From NCBI RefSeq assembly GCF_009618275.1, contig NZ_WIAD01000001.1:124001-188000 (forward strand): 64,000 bases of DNA, given 5' to 3'. Made by a program: the position numbers and the translations under genes. The notes beneath the pieces were generated by a model. That model ran no database searches, was not told the origin of the DNA, and saw only the letters and a list, made by a program, of their open reading frames with translations. This DNA comes from Roseimaritima sediminicola. Its GTDB lineage: Bacteria; Planctomycetota; Planctomycetia; Pirellulales; Pirellulaceae. Shown here in pieces: positions 8,498 to 16,683 of the stretch (the stretch's first letter is position 1; the number at the start of each line of letters is the position of its first letter).

Positions 8498-10326
8498 CAA
8501 ACGTCCCCCTCACGCATGCCGCGCTGCCGCAGGAGATCGTCCAGCGAATGCACATCGGTCAAATCGATGCGCACCAGGGCGTCGTGCGGGCACGCTGCGG
8601 TACAAGCCGGACCCGAGGGTTGGGTCTGGCACATATCGCACTTGGTGGCTTTAAGGATCGGCAACCGAGTCTGCTCGTCGCGGTAGAAGCGACCTTGCGG
8701 ATCACGCACTTCCACCATTTGAATGTTCTGATAGGGGCAGGCCGCAGCACAGGTTCCACAGCCGATACAGATCGGTTCGTGAACACTGACCGTACCGGTC
8801 GCCGGATTGCGAGCGATTGCACCGGTGGGACAGCCGATCATGCAGACCGGATCCGCACAGTGCATGCAGGCCTGCAAGAATTGCAGACGTTGGTGGGAGC
8901 TGCCGATGCGTGCAAAGCGGGGATTGCCATCGTGGGTCGTAGCACAGGCCTTCACACAGTCGTCACAGCGAGTACAGCGATGCAGGTCCACGACCATCGC
9001 CTCGCGGCCGTTGTTCAGCCGGTTCTGAACGACGAATTCCAGCAAACCGGTGGGCAGTGGTGAGCGCCCGTCACCGCTGGCCTCGCCCCCTGGATCAGCC
9101 GCCCCGGTCGCCGCACCGGTCGCCGCTCCGGTCGCCGCTCCGGTCGCCGCACCGGTCGCCGCGGGCTGCTGTCGCCGGGGACGGACGAGGGGACGTGGCA
9201 GTTCGGATTTGCGGATAAACGGCAGCACGCTCTCGACCACCGTTTCCACCGGGATGTGCAGCGTGTCCAGGAACCCTACGGCTCGCAGAGATTGCTGCAG
9301 CGCTAGCGGCGGTGTGCCCTCTGGACGTGTCGCGTTGTGAGCGATTTCTTCCAAGCCGAACAGCTGGCCCTTGCCCAGGTAGGCACTGGTCTGGTGGCCA
9401 GCACCGTGCTGCTGGGAAACGCGGGCAAAGCCGGCGCGGATTAATATTAATTCCGTCGGCAGATGCCCCTCCGATGCCACCAATGGTTCGGATTCGATCT
9501 GCTGTGCCGGTGGCAGGTCGCGTGTCCGCTGGAATTGGGCATTCCATTCGGTCTTGCCGAACGACTGCATCGCGACCGCGTCGACGACCTGTTGCAGCTG
9601 GGCCTCGGGCAGATAGCGCAGCTGCGGTGTTTCCTGAAGATGTTTTTTCAACCAGTGCGTGCGGTAGTGCTGTTCCAGCTGGGCAGAGAACGCCCGGTCG
9701 CGGCGCAGCAAGCGGAGGCCCTGCCAGCGGATCTCCAGCAACGTCGCTTCGCTGTCACAGACCACGGTCGCAGTGCGGGGCGAACGGTACATGGCCGCCA
9801 CTTCGCCGAACAGGTCGCCGGGCCCCAACAGCAGCGATTTATTTTCCTGCAGCACGCCGTCAAAATCTTGCAGGAACACGGCCTGCCGGTCGTCAACCTG
9901 TTGCAGCCGCGGTCCCTGTAAAACATTGATGGCTTCGCGCGGCCGGGATTCGGCAAAGCGAGAACGCCGCCAGAGTTGCCGGAGCGCCTGTTTCCAGGGC
10001 ATCGGCTGTACCGGAGCCCGTCCCAACTGCTGCGGCGGCAGCGACTTGAGCAACGCCCGCACGTTGCCGGCCAGGATCAAAAAAGCGCTGTTGCCGTAGT
10101 CCCCTTCACGGACCACCAATTCGCCCGGAAGATATCGGCGAACGCGGCAATCGTTCCGCAAAATGCCTTCCAGCGGCGTCGCCCGGGGAAACGTCCGCGG
10201 CGACATCTGGGCAAACGGACTGCGCGTCAACAACCAAGCCACTTCGCTGTCGGCCATCGAAGGATCGAACGGTTCGTCCCAACGCTGGGGGCGGCGGACG
10301 CTGGTGGCGGGGGTGGAGGGGTGCAT
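8497..10326 (-). CDS. Cyclic-nucleotide-binding domain protein fused to a four-cluster ferredoxin
   Basis: A 609-aa soluble protein. The N-terminal half holds two CRP-type cNMP-binding domains. The first (about 60-235, with LVVREGDYGNSAFLILAG and GPGDLFGEVAAM) is interrupted by an insert of about 60 residues, and the second (about 250-375, with GKGQLFGLEE) is degenerate. A linker of five TGAA repeats (about 388-407) leads to a DmsB/NrfC-like region with four Cys quartets: 451-461, 487-499, 520-530 and 563-579 (CxxCxxCxxxC, CxxCx4CxxxC, CxxCxxCxxxC, CxxCx8CxxxC). It should pass electrons to or from the cytochrome b encoded next. The start could also be ATG 10257. Confidence 0.9.
   Translation of the reverse strand: MHPSTPATSVRRPQRWDEPFDPSMADSEVAWLLTRSPFAQMSPRTFPRATPLEGILRNDCRVRRYLPGELVVREGDYGNSAFLILAGNVRALLKSLPPQQLGRAPVQPMPWKQALRQLWRRSRFAESRPREAINVLQGPRLQQVDDRQAVFLQDFDGVLQENKSLLLGPGDLFGEVAAMYRSPRTATVVCDSEATLLEIRWQGLRLLRRDRAFSAQLEQHYRTHWLKKHLQETPQLRYLPEAQLQQVVDAVAMQSFGKTEWNAQFQRTRDLPPAQQIESEPLVASEGHLPTELILIRAGFARVSQQHGAGHQTSAYLGKGQLFGLEEIAHNATRPEGTPPLALQQSLRAVGFLDTLHIPVETVVESVLPFIRKSELPRPLVRPRRQQPAATGAATGAATGAATGAATGAADPGGEASGDGRSPLPTGLLEFVVQNRLNNGREAMVVDLHRCTRCDDCVKACATTHDGNPRFARIGSSHQRLQFLQACMHCADPVCMIGCPTGAIARNPATGTVSVHEPICIGCGTCAAACPYQNIQMVEVRDPQGRFYRDEQTRLPILKATKCDMCQTQPSGPACTAACPHDALVRIDLTDVHSLDDLLRQRGMREGDV
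9104..9163. repeat. 12-bp tandem repeat (five units) coding for a TGAA linker
   Basis: Five units of CCGGTCGCCGCW lie in frame inside the cNMP/ferredoxin gene and encode (TGAA)n between the sensory and iron-sulfur halves. The units differ only in the last base. Because the length is a multiple of three, gain or loss of units would change linker length without a frameshift. Confidence 0.85.
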
Positions 10327-10422
10327 GCTGCGTGCTTAGCCGGCGGCCGCCCTCGAAGTCAAGATCGACTGGCCGTGCCGTTCCCTGTAGACAATCCAGA
10401 GCCACCAGACCGCGTTGATCCC

Positions 10423-11103
10423 ATGCCCGAACAGAATCGCATCGTTTCCCCCGGACCGCACCAGCACGCGGTAAAAGCGGACAATGGCCAGATATTAACG
10501 GTGCCCCGCGATTGGGACTGGCTGCCGGCCGGCGACGCCGGGCTGACTCGCCGCGTCAAATCCACGGGTCCCAGCTGGACGGTCAAGCAGAAGAAGGGCC
10601 GCCGCGTGATCTCGCTGGGCGTGTGGGCTTCGCGTGCACGGATCGCCGAAGTCCGCGCGGCGGTGGAGGCCGAAAGAGCCACCCCCGCGTACGCTCGCCG
10701 CCGCGCCGCCGATGCCCGCCGCCGAAACGTCAAACAGCAGCAGTACGTGGAAGACTTTCGCGGGGCCGTGCTGGCCTTCCTGGACTTCGCTCCCGCTCAC
10801 GCCGCTCTGGCCGAAAAACTCGCCACCGCCGTGGCCGAACACGCCACACCGGTCGGTAGCGGTACGGTCGCTCGGACCCAGCGTATTCCCATCGAGCAAC
10901 GTGCCGAGTCGGCCGTGATCGCGTGGATGCGGCATCAGACCACCGGCTATGACAACATGAAGATCGCACGGGTCAAAGGCCGGCGCCGCGAAGTCCGCCG
11001 CTTGTTGGCCGAACGTTCACGGTCCTTGCTGCAAGGCTATCGCCGAGGCGAGCCGGTGGCCGCAGCGACCTGTCCCCTGCAGCGGGCGTTAAGGGAGATG
11101 TAA
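10423..11103 (+). CDS. DUF2293 domain-containing protein
   Basis: A 226-aa basic protein starting MPEQNRIVSPG. The C-terminal part (about 140-215, RTQRIPIEQRAESAVIAWMR then TTGYDNMKIARVKGRRREVR) matches the DUF2293 pattern, whose function is unknown. The family often has this Arg/Lys-rich helical end, compatible with nucleic-acid binding, but that is inference. The N-terminal part contains WTVKQKKGRRVISLG and a long Ala/Arg helix. It is transcribed divergently from the electron-transfer operon with about 96 bases between them. The ATG at 10423 is the first one outside the neighbouring gene. Confidence 0.8.
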   Translation: MPEQNRIVSPGPHQHAVKADNGQILTVPRDWDWLPAGDAGLTRRVKSTGPSWTVKQKKGRRVISLGVWASRARIAEVRAAVEAERATPAYARRRAADARRRNVKQQQYVEDFRGAVLAFLDFAPAHAALAEKLATAVAEHATPVGSGTVARTQRIPIEQRAESAVIAWMRHQTTGYDNMKIARVKGRRREVRRLLAERSRSLLQGYRRGEPVAAATCPLQRALREM

Positions 11104-11127
11104 AGGACGAGTCTCGTAGCCGAACCC

Positions 11128-11276
11128 GTAGCTGAACTGGCCAGAGTTTGGACCGGGCGGCCACGGGATGGGACGCGTCCCAAAGTCTGGCGACTTCGGC
11201 TACGGGAGAATGTCCAAAGTCTGGCGACATCGGCTACGCGGTCGCCTCACGCGTAGCTGAACTCGCCAGCGTTTGG
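11128..11276. repeat. Four copies of the 24-bp GTAGCCGAAGTCGCCAGACT family in two orientations
   Basis: Copies are at 11128-11151 (plus), 11180-11203 (minus), 11214-11237 (minus) and 11253-11276 (plus). On the minus strand the copy at 11237-11214 begins GTAGC, whose TAG is the stop codon of the diguanylate cyclase. The copy at 11253-11276 lies in the last codons of that gene and encodes QTLASSAT in its tail. The family is shared with 5477-5596. Confidence 0.85.
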
Positions 11277-12916
11277 TTGCTGGCTTCGTCCTGCAGATCT
11301 TGTACTTGTTCGAGCAACGCTTGTTCGTCGACTTGGGGCTCGGCGCCGCTGATCTCCGCCGCCGCGGCTTCGTCGTTACGGTGCAACCGGTCGTAGCGAA
11401 CCACGCGGTTGCGCCCGCTGCGTTTGGCGTGGTACAGCGCCTGGTCGGCTTGGTCGATCAACTGTTCGGCCGATTCCGGATCCTGGCCGTTGTCGCTGCA
11501 GCCGAGACTGGCGGTGATCTGCAACTCCTGGATCTCGAGGTTCTCGATAGCGACGCGGAACCGTTCGGCCGCGATGGCCGCGCCGGCCAGATCGACGTGG
11601 GGCAGCAGCACGCAGAACTCTTCGCCGCCATAGCGACACACATAGTCGGTATCGCGTGCCGTCTCCAGCAACGCCGCCGCGACGGCCTTCAGCACCTCGT
11701 CGCCGGTTTGGTGGCCGTGATTGTCGTTGATCGATTTAAAATGATCGACGTCCACCATGACGCAGCTGAGAGGGTAGTCGTAGCGCTGCATCGATCGCCA
11801 CTGTTCGGCGAAATGTTCGAAGAAAGACCGCCGGTTCAAGCAGGACGTCATCGGATCGCGGGTGGCCAGGAAAGACAGCTGTTCGTTCTGCTCCTGCACT
11901 TCGGCTTGCGAACGCTCCAGATTCTGCAGCGTTTCCTGCAAGGCGGCATTGTTCTCTTCGATAACGGTGATGTCGTCCAGACTCAGCAGCGTGCCCTCGC
12001 GGCGTCCTTCGGGATTGACGATCGGGCTGGCGTTAGCCTTGAAATGCCGCAGTCGGCCCTGACAGTCGGTCAGACGAACGGCGGCGTCCGCCGGCGAAGG
12101 CGACTCGGCGGTCAACGCATCTAACCACTCCAGCGGCTGGCGCTGGGGCGCGTCGGCAAACTCCCACCCGAGGCTCTCCAGCGCCCGACCTTGCAGCCGA
12201 TCGGCGTCCACGCCGCAAACCTGAGCGAACGCTTCGTTGGACAGCATCACGCGGCCTTTTTGATTTAATACCAATACGCCTTCGTTCATCGTATCCAAGG
12301 CCGAGCGGACCCGTTGCGGAACCGCTTTGGCCGGGTCTAGATGCCGGAAACAACGACGCAGCCAAATGCTGAACCCCAGAAAGTTCGCCAGCGTGGCCAA
12401 CAACGTGATCCGGACCGACGGCATCGCAAAGAATCCCCACATTCCTTTCTGAACCGGGGGGCGAAACGCGATCTGAATCGTCCCGCGGTGTCGGTTCGCT
12501 TCGAGTAACGGAACGGCGATCTGGTTGCTGGCGGAGGTCGAGTCGGGTGCGTGCCAGGTCGTCCGATGAGGCCCCACCAGGATGGTTGGAAATTCCTCGC
12601 CGGCCGCTCCCTCGACCGCCCGCTGGCGTGAGGCCTGTCGGTCTGCGGCCGACGGGGCCGGAGTCGCTTTGGCCGACAACACGTCGCCGTTGCGAGCGAC
12701 CAACGATTGCAGCACGACGCGCATCCCATCGACGTCGCCGCGAGAAAGCATCTGCGAACAACTGACGGCCACGCTTTCGGACAAGCGCGTGCGGGATGCT
12801 ACCAGGGCGGGGTGCCCGTCGTCCCATTCACCGGTCAAACGCAAGCCCAACAGAACGGTCGCCGTCCACATCGCCATGGCGAAGGCGATTCGAGTCGTGG
12901 TCCCCAAACGTTTCAT
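11234..12916 (-). CDS. Membrane-bound diguanylate cyclase with PAS domain
   Basis: A 560-aa enzyme making cyclic di-GMP from two GTP. Helices at about 8-26 and 165-187 enclose a periplasmic sensory region. A PAS domain (about 203-315) and a short coiled coil lead to the GGDEF domain (350-510) with an intact active site GGEEF (430-434). The product-inhibition I-site RDTD (R421 to D424) is present nine residues before it. ATG 12916 is preceded by AAAGGAAAC and is preferred over further upstream starts. It lies 46 bases after the LEPR-XLL surface protein gene on the same strand, so the two probably share a transcript. The last residues are encoded by an intergenic repeat. Confidence 0.94.
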   Translation of the reverse strand: MKRLGTTTRIAFAMAMWTATVLLGLRLTGEWDDGHPALVASRTRLSESVAVSCSQMLSRGDVDGMRVVLQSLVARNGDVLSAKATPAPSAADRQASRQRAVEGAAGEEFPTILVGPHRTTWHAPDSTSASNQIAVPLLEANRHRGTIQIAFRPPVQKGMWGFFAMPSVRITLLATLANFLGFSIWLRRCFRHLDPAKAVPQRVRSALDTMNEGVLVLNQKGRVMLSNEAFAQVCGVDADRLQGRALESLGWEFADAPQRQPLEWLDALTAESPSPADAAVRLTDCQGRLRHFKANASPIVNPEGRREGTLLSLDDITVIEENNAALQETLQNLERSQAEVQEQNEQLSFLATRDPMTSCLNRRSFFEHFAEQWRSMQRYDYPLSCVMVDVDHFKSINDNHGHQTGDEVLKAVAAALLETARDTDYVCRYGGEEFCVLLPHVDLAGAAIAAERFRVAIENLEIQELQITASLGCSDNGQDPESAEQLIDQADQALYHAKRSGRNRVVRYDRLHRNDEAAAAEISGAEPQVDEQALLEQVQDLQDEASNQTLASSATREATA

Positions 12917-12962
12917 CGATTGTTTCCTTTCGCTGCGCGGCGTCGGCGGCAGGGCCGGTGAA

Positions 12963-15938
12963 TTAGCGGGTCGCGATTTCCAGTAGAGAAGCATCGTCCT
13001 GGGCAGCATCGCTGCCGAGACCGCCGCCAAGTCGCGGTGTCTGCGTCGCATTCAAGATCGGCAAAGGATCAAAAGCGAACCAAATGGGCATCGAGGACAT
13101 CAGTTTGGTGATCAACACACTGCCCCGCAGCAACCATGCGATCTGCGCCAGGGAGAATCCGGTGGCCAACACCACGGCCGTCCCGGCTACCATCTCTCGC
13201 TGATGGGTTTCGTCCAGTACCCGCTGCTGGACCTGGTCCACCCGTTCGAACAATTGACCGCTGTCAAATGCCGGAACCACAGTCAATAGGTCGCCGGCAA
13301 AGGACGGCGGAGGTTGGGGATCGTCGCGCAGCCGTGAGGGTACGGCATCCGCAGCCCGCGCCTGGTTCGCCGCGGCGGCGGTGTGGTCGCGGAAGCGGGA
13401 CCCGCTGCTCATCCCAGCTCGGCCGTAGGGAGGTGGCGGCGAAGCCGCCGGCTGTGGCAATGCACCGGGCATACGTTGCGGCAACATAGTCACGGGGACT
13501 GCGGCTACCGCCTGCACCGTCTGCGCGATCTGGCTGTGGAGCAGCGATTCGGTATCGATCACCGCGCCGGCCGCCACCGCCTGCTGCGACGCGGACGGTC
13601 CCTCGACAGACGGTTCCTTGGAGGGTTGTCCCTTGGCGATCTTGCCCTGTGGTTTGGTCGTCGACTCCGCTCGCCGCGATCCGTGCGGTGTGTCGTCTGC
13701 CGAAGAGTGGACCGAATCGGCTCGTGAAGCCGCGTTTTCACCGGCCGCGAGTTCCGGCAACTGGCTGGCAACGCCCCCCGCCGCATAGCGTCCACCGATC
13801 GGCGGCGGTGCGTGCGCCGGCGAACGCCATCCCAGAATCGTTCCCGTTCCGCCGGCAAACGACAACCGCTTGGGCGGCAGAGCTGCCACCGGGGCCGATG
13901 CCTGACTTTGAACGCGCGGCAACATGGGTTTGGGAACCGGATCATTGCGAACCGAATCGTGGTCCGTGTCCGGACGATCCTCAGCCGGCGGATCCTCAGC
14001 CGGCGGATCCTCCTCAGCCGGCGGATCCGCAGCGACTGGCGGATCCTTAACGGTCGGTTCTTCCGCGACTGGCGGATCCTCAGCCGGCGGTTCTTCCGCG
14101 GCCGGCGGGTCAGTTGGCGACTTCAGCGGTTCCGCCGGCGGCGTGGGTTCCGCCGGCGGCGTGGGTTCTTCCGGCGGCGTGGTGGGTTCGTCCGCCGGTC
14201 CGCCGTCCGGGGCGTCCTGCGGGACCGAACCGTGCAGCGTGACGGTCAAACTCGGCAGCAGACTGTGGCCGGTCTGATCGACCAACGTCGCAGTGAACAG
14301 CAACTCGTCCGGCGTCTGGCTGCTCCACATCTCCAGCGGTTTGGCCAGCGGGTCGGCAATCCGCCAGGAAGTGGGCGAGGTTCGCGTTCCACGACTGAAA
14401 GCCACATCGGCCGGCACGCCCACGATTTCCAGTTCGGCGGAGCCATCCAAGCTGTCGGCATCGGCGACGAGAATATCCATCGGCATCCGCAGCGGGCGAT
14501 GCGTCTGGCTGGCAACCACCGGCGCCCAGCCATCCTGCGCGACGTCGATCCAGTGGACGGCGTAGGCACCGCTGGAAAGCGCCGTCACCAAACTTCCCGC
14601 GTGACTATTCATCGCCCCTTCGGTCGCGACGTCCAGTCCGGTGGGTTCAGCCGATTCGTTGAACAAACGCGTGACATACTTCTGGGTAACTCCATCGTCA
14701 TCGGCTTCGGCGTAGTTCACGACAAAGCCGCCGCCGGACAGTGCGGCCACGGTCACTTCGGCATGTCCGGAGCTCGAGATCGCTTGACCGGTGAGTGTCC
14801 AGTGCTCGGTGCGCAGCGTCGTTCCCGCGGCATCGGTCAGACGCACTTCGACCACCTTTTCAGCGGACCGTTCGACCACCGCGGCAACCACAAATCGGTC
14901 CGGGGATAGCCGCAGGATGGCCGGTGGTTCGAAGGGTTCGTCGGCCGTCACCGAAAACTCCGCGACCAGCGGTTGCCCGGGCGCGGGGATCCGGCTCCAG
15001 TGTCGCGCAAGCGGCTGGTAAGTCAGTGCATCCCTGACGGTCCACGATACCCCGCGAGCATCGGCCTGGAAGTGTTCGGCGACGGTCCCGGTAGGGGTTT
15101 GAATCAGTGAGTAGACATCGCCGATGGGTTCACCGGCAAAGTCGACCGTCCGTGCCTCGATGCCGCCCTGCCCATCACCCCATCCCAGCACGAAATGCTG
15201 CTCGCCAGCCAGCAGCACCAACTCCGCGTCGTATTGATGCGTGTCGTGATTTCGAGTCACCGGTTGTTCGAGCGGGCCGGCCAGCGGCGTGTCGGCGGCG
15301 TTGAAAACTTGAGCGAAGACGCTTTGCCCATCGTTCCAACCCACCACCCAGCCGCCATCGGGGCCGGCCACCACGCGGACGTGAATCGGCTGATGCAGCG
15401 CTGCGGTCGCTACCGGCACGGCCGCCGGTCCCGGTGTCCCGTCGGCCATCGTTCGACGCACCATGATCTGGTATCGATCTCCGTCCGGTTGGACAAAGGC
15501 CATCGCGTGCTGGCCGTTATCCAGGGCGGTTATCCAGGCATCGTGCTGCGAGGGATCGACACCGGCAATAACGTGAGGATGCGACTGAACCGCTTCGATG
15601 GGCTGTGTCCAAGCAATCTCCCAGGCGGTGGTCCCGGCTGCCGACTGCGACGCACCGTCTGCCGCGATCGAAGCGGAGCCGGCAGGGCTGGCGGGTGTAG
15701 CGGGTGTAGCGGGCGGCGTATCGCCCTGAGCCGCCTGCGTACTGCGGTATGCCTGCGAACTGCGGTCGGTTTCGGCGACCACGTCCGGCGCGGGCGCTAC
15801 TTCTGCGGCCAAGGCGTCAACGGCGGGTTCCGGTTGTTCCCCCCAGCCCAGATCGCCGGCGCGCAACTGGCGCTGCTCCAAGCGTTCGACCAGGGGCCGA
15901 AAGCGCGATTTGCGGACGGGGCTCGAGCGGAATGCCAT
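12963..15938 (-). CDS. LEPR-XLL surface protein with beta-propeller-like region, Pro/Glu stalk and C-terminal anchor
   Basis: A 991-aa protein. The N-terminus MAFRSSPVRKSRFRPLVERL followed by EQRQLRAGD is a LEPR-XLL type export motif known from planctomycete surface proteins. Residues about 100-540 carry repeats such as GGWVVGWNDGQSVFAQVFN, GEQHFVLGWGDGQGGIEAR and GGFVVNYAEADDD, suggesting a beta-propeller. A Pro/Glu-rich stalk (about 575-670) contains 15-bp DNA repeats (around 13978-14035). A hydrophobic end (about 916-965, with AWLLRGS, SSMPIW and DPLPIL) resembles the end of the giant protein at 38976. ATG 15938 is chosen because it places the motif near the N-terminus. An upstream ATG at 16055 is possible. 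Ligand unknown. Confidence 0.85.
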   Translation of the reverse strand: MAFRSSPVRKSRFRPLVERLEQRQLRAGDLGWGEQPEPAVDALAAEVAPAPDVVAETDRSSQAYRSTQAAQGDTPPATPATPASPAGSASIAADGASQSAAGTTAWEIAWTQPIEAVQSHPHVIAGVDPSQHDAWITALDNGQHAMAFVQPDGDRYQIMVRRTMADGTPGPAAVPVATAALHQPIHVRVVAGPDGGWVVGWNDGQSVFAQVFNAADTPLAGPLEQPVTRNHDTHQYDAELVLLAGEQHFVLGWGDGQGGIEARTVDFAGEPIGDVYSLIQTPTGTVAEHFQADARGVSWTVRDALTYQPLARHWSRIPAPGQPLVAEFSVTADEPFEPPAILRLSPDRFVVAAVVERSAEKVVEVRLTDAAGTTLRTEHWTLTGQAISSSGHAEVTVAALSGGGFVVNYAEADDDGVTQKYVTRLFNESAEPTGLDVATEGAMNSHAGSLVTALSSGAYAVHWIDVAQDGWAPVVASQTHRPLRMPMDILVADADSLDGSAELEIVGVPADVAFSRGTRTSPTSWRIADPLAKPLEMWSSQTPDELLFTATLVDQTGHSLLPSLTVTLHGSVPQDAPDGGPADEPTTPPEEPTPPAEPTPPAEPLKSPTDPPAAEEPPAEDPPVAEEPTVKDPPVAADPPAEEDPPAEDPPAEDRPDTDHDSVRNDPVPKPMLPRVQSQASAPVAALPPKRLSFAGGTGTILGWRSPAHAPPPIGGRYAAGGVASQLPELAAGENAASRADSVHSSADDTPHGSRRAESTTKPQGKIAKGQPSKEPSVEGPSASQQAVAAGAVIDTESLLHSQIAQTVQAVAAVPVTMLPQRMPGALPQPAASPPPPYGRAGMSSGSRFRDHTAAAANQARAADAVPSRLRDDPQPPPSFAGDLLTVVPAFDSGQLFERVDQVQQRVLDETHQREMVAGTAVVLATGFSLAQIAWLLRGSVLITKLMSSMPIWFAFDPLPILNATQTPRLGGGLGSDAAQDDASLLEIATR

Positions 15939-16367
15939 GGCGGGGCGTGACGTAGGCGAGTGACGGGGCGACCGTCCCCAAAGCCAACGACAAAGCGACG
16001 GTCGATCCTGGAAACGTAGGTTAGCCCCGGCCCACACGGGCGGTCGTCGGGCCATGACAGTCGGGCCGACCGCGAGAAAACCAAGAGGTCCGCGCGATTA
16101 TGCGGATAACAGGGAGAGCTGGGACAAAATGCCTCGACGACCCTTTTCGGGGCGCCCCCCGGGTTCGCCGAATCGTTCCTGGCAGGCAGCGGTTCAGATT
16201 GGCTGCAAAGACGGCAGGCGTACTCCCGCCACGAGAAGGCCCCACTTCGAGGGGCGTTGCGTGAATGAAGATAGATGTCCAAACGCGACGAGGATCCGCC
16301 AAAACGGCCGATTATCCACGGTTATCCAAGCGTTTCGCAAAACTCGCAGCGGATGCCCCGGCTCGAC

Positions 16368-16400
16368 CCCCATCTTTTAGAAAGGGCCCCATCTTTTAGA
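16368..16400 (+). repeat. Direct repeat CCCCATCTTTTAGA, two copies upstream of the sigma-54 promoter
   Basis: Identical 14-bp copies lie at 16368-16381 and 16387-16400, separated by five bases and ending seven bases before the -24 element. This is closer than usual enhancer sites for sigma-54 activators. They could be a repressor site or part of a dispersed repeat. Confidence 0.6.
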
Positions 16401-16407
16401 CGGGGCA

Positions 16408-16423
16408 TGGCACGGTACTTGCG
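16408..16423 (+). promoter_or_regulatory. Sigma-54 (RpoN) promoter
   Basis: TGGCACGGTACTTGCG matches the -24/-12 consensus TGGCACNNNNNTTGC with correct spacing: TGGCAC at 16408-16413 and TTGC at 16419-16422. Transcription should begin near 16435 and run into the sigma-70 family gene at 16684 with a leader of about 250 bases. A dedicated enhancer-binding activator would be needed. None is encoded in this window. Confidence 0.75.
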
Positions 16424-16683
16424 TTATCCCTCACTGACCGCTCAGCCCCGTCGACTTGAGATCGTAGGGCGCAGGCAAGTGGGATGCCGTGCATTCGATG
16501 CAAATGCAGCTCAGTTGCGTGAAACTTTGGAAACGCTTGCGGTTAAAGATAGTGCCTTGAGTGCACAGAGCGCATCAGACGACGGAAGCCTGTTGGCCGC
16601 GAACTCGCCAGCGGTTTCCAACGCCGTTTGATCCCCCCGTTAGCCACTTGTTGTCTATCAATATAGTTTGAGACCGAACGATT

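Larger units (their letters stand above)
15939..16683. other. 745-bp divergent intergenic region between the surface protein and the sigma factor genes
   Basis: The segment holds the sigma-54 promoter described separately, a direct repeat just upstream of it and two TTATCCA motifs (16312-16330). The open frame 16483-16631 would give a peptide of about 50 residues starting with GTG (GCRAFDANAAQLRETLETLA), weakly supported. The rest shows no clear gene or RNA. Confidence 0.6.

Noticed and set aside
16312-16330. DnaA-box-like TTATCCACG and TTATCCAAG
   Set aside because: Two imperfect boxes with no AT-rich unwinding region, no dnaA or dnaN gene nearby. Not enough for an origin.
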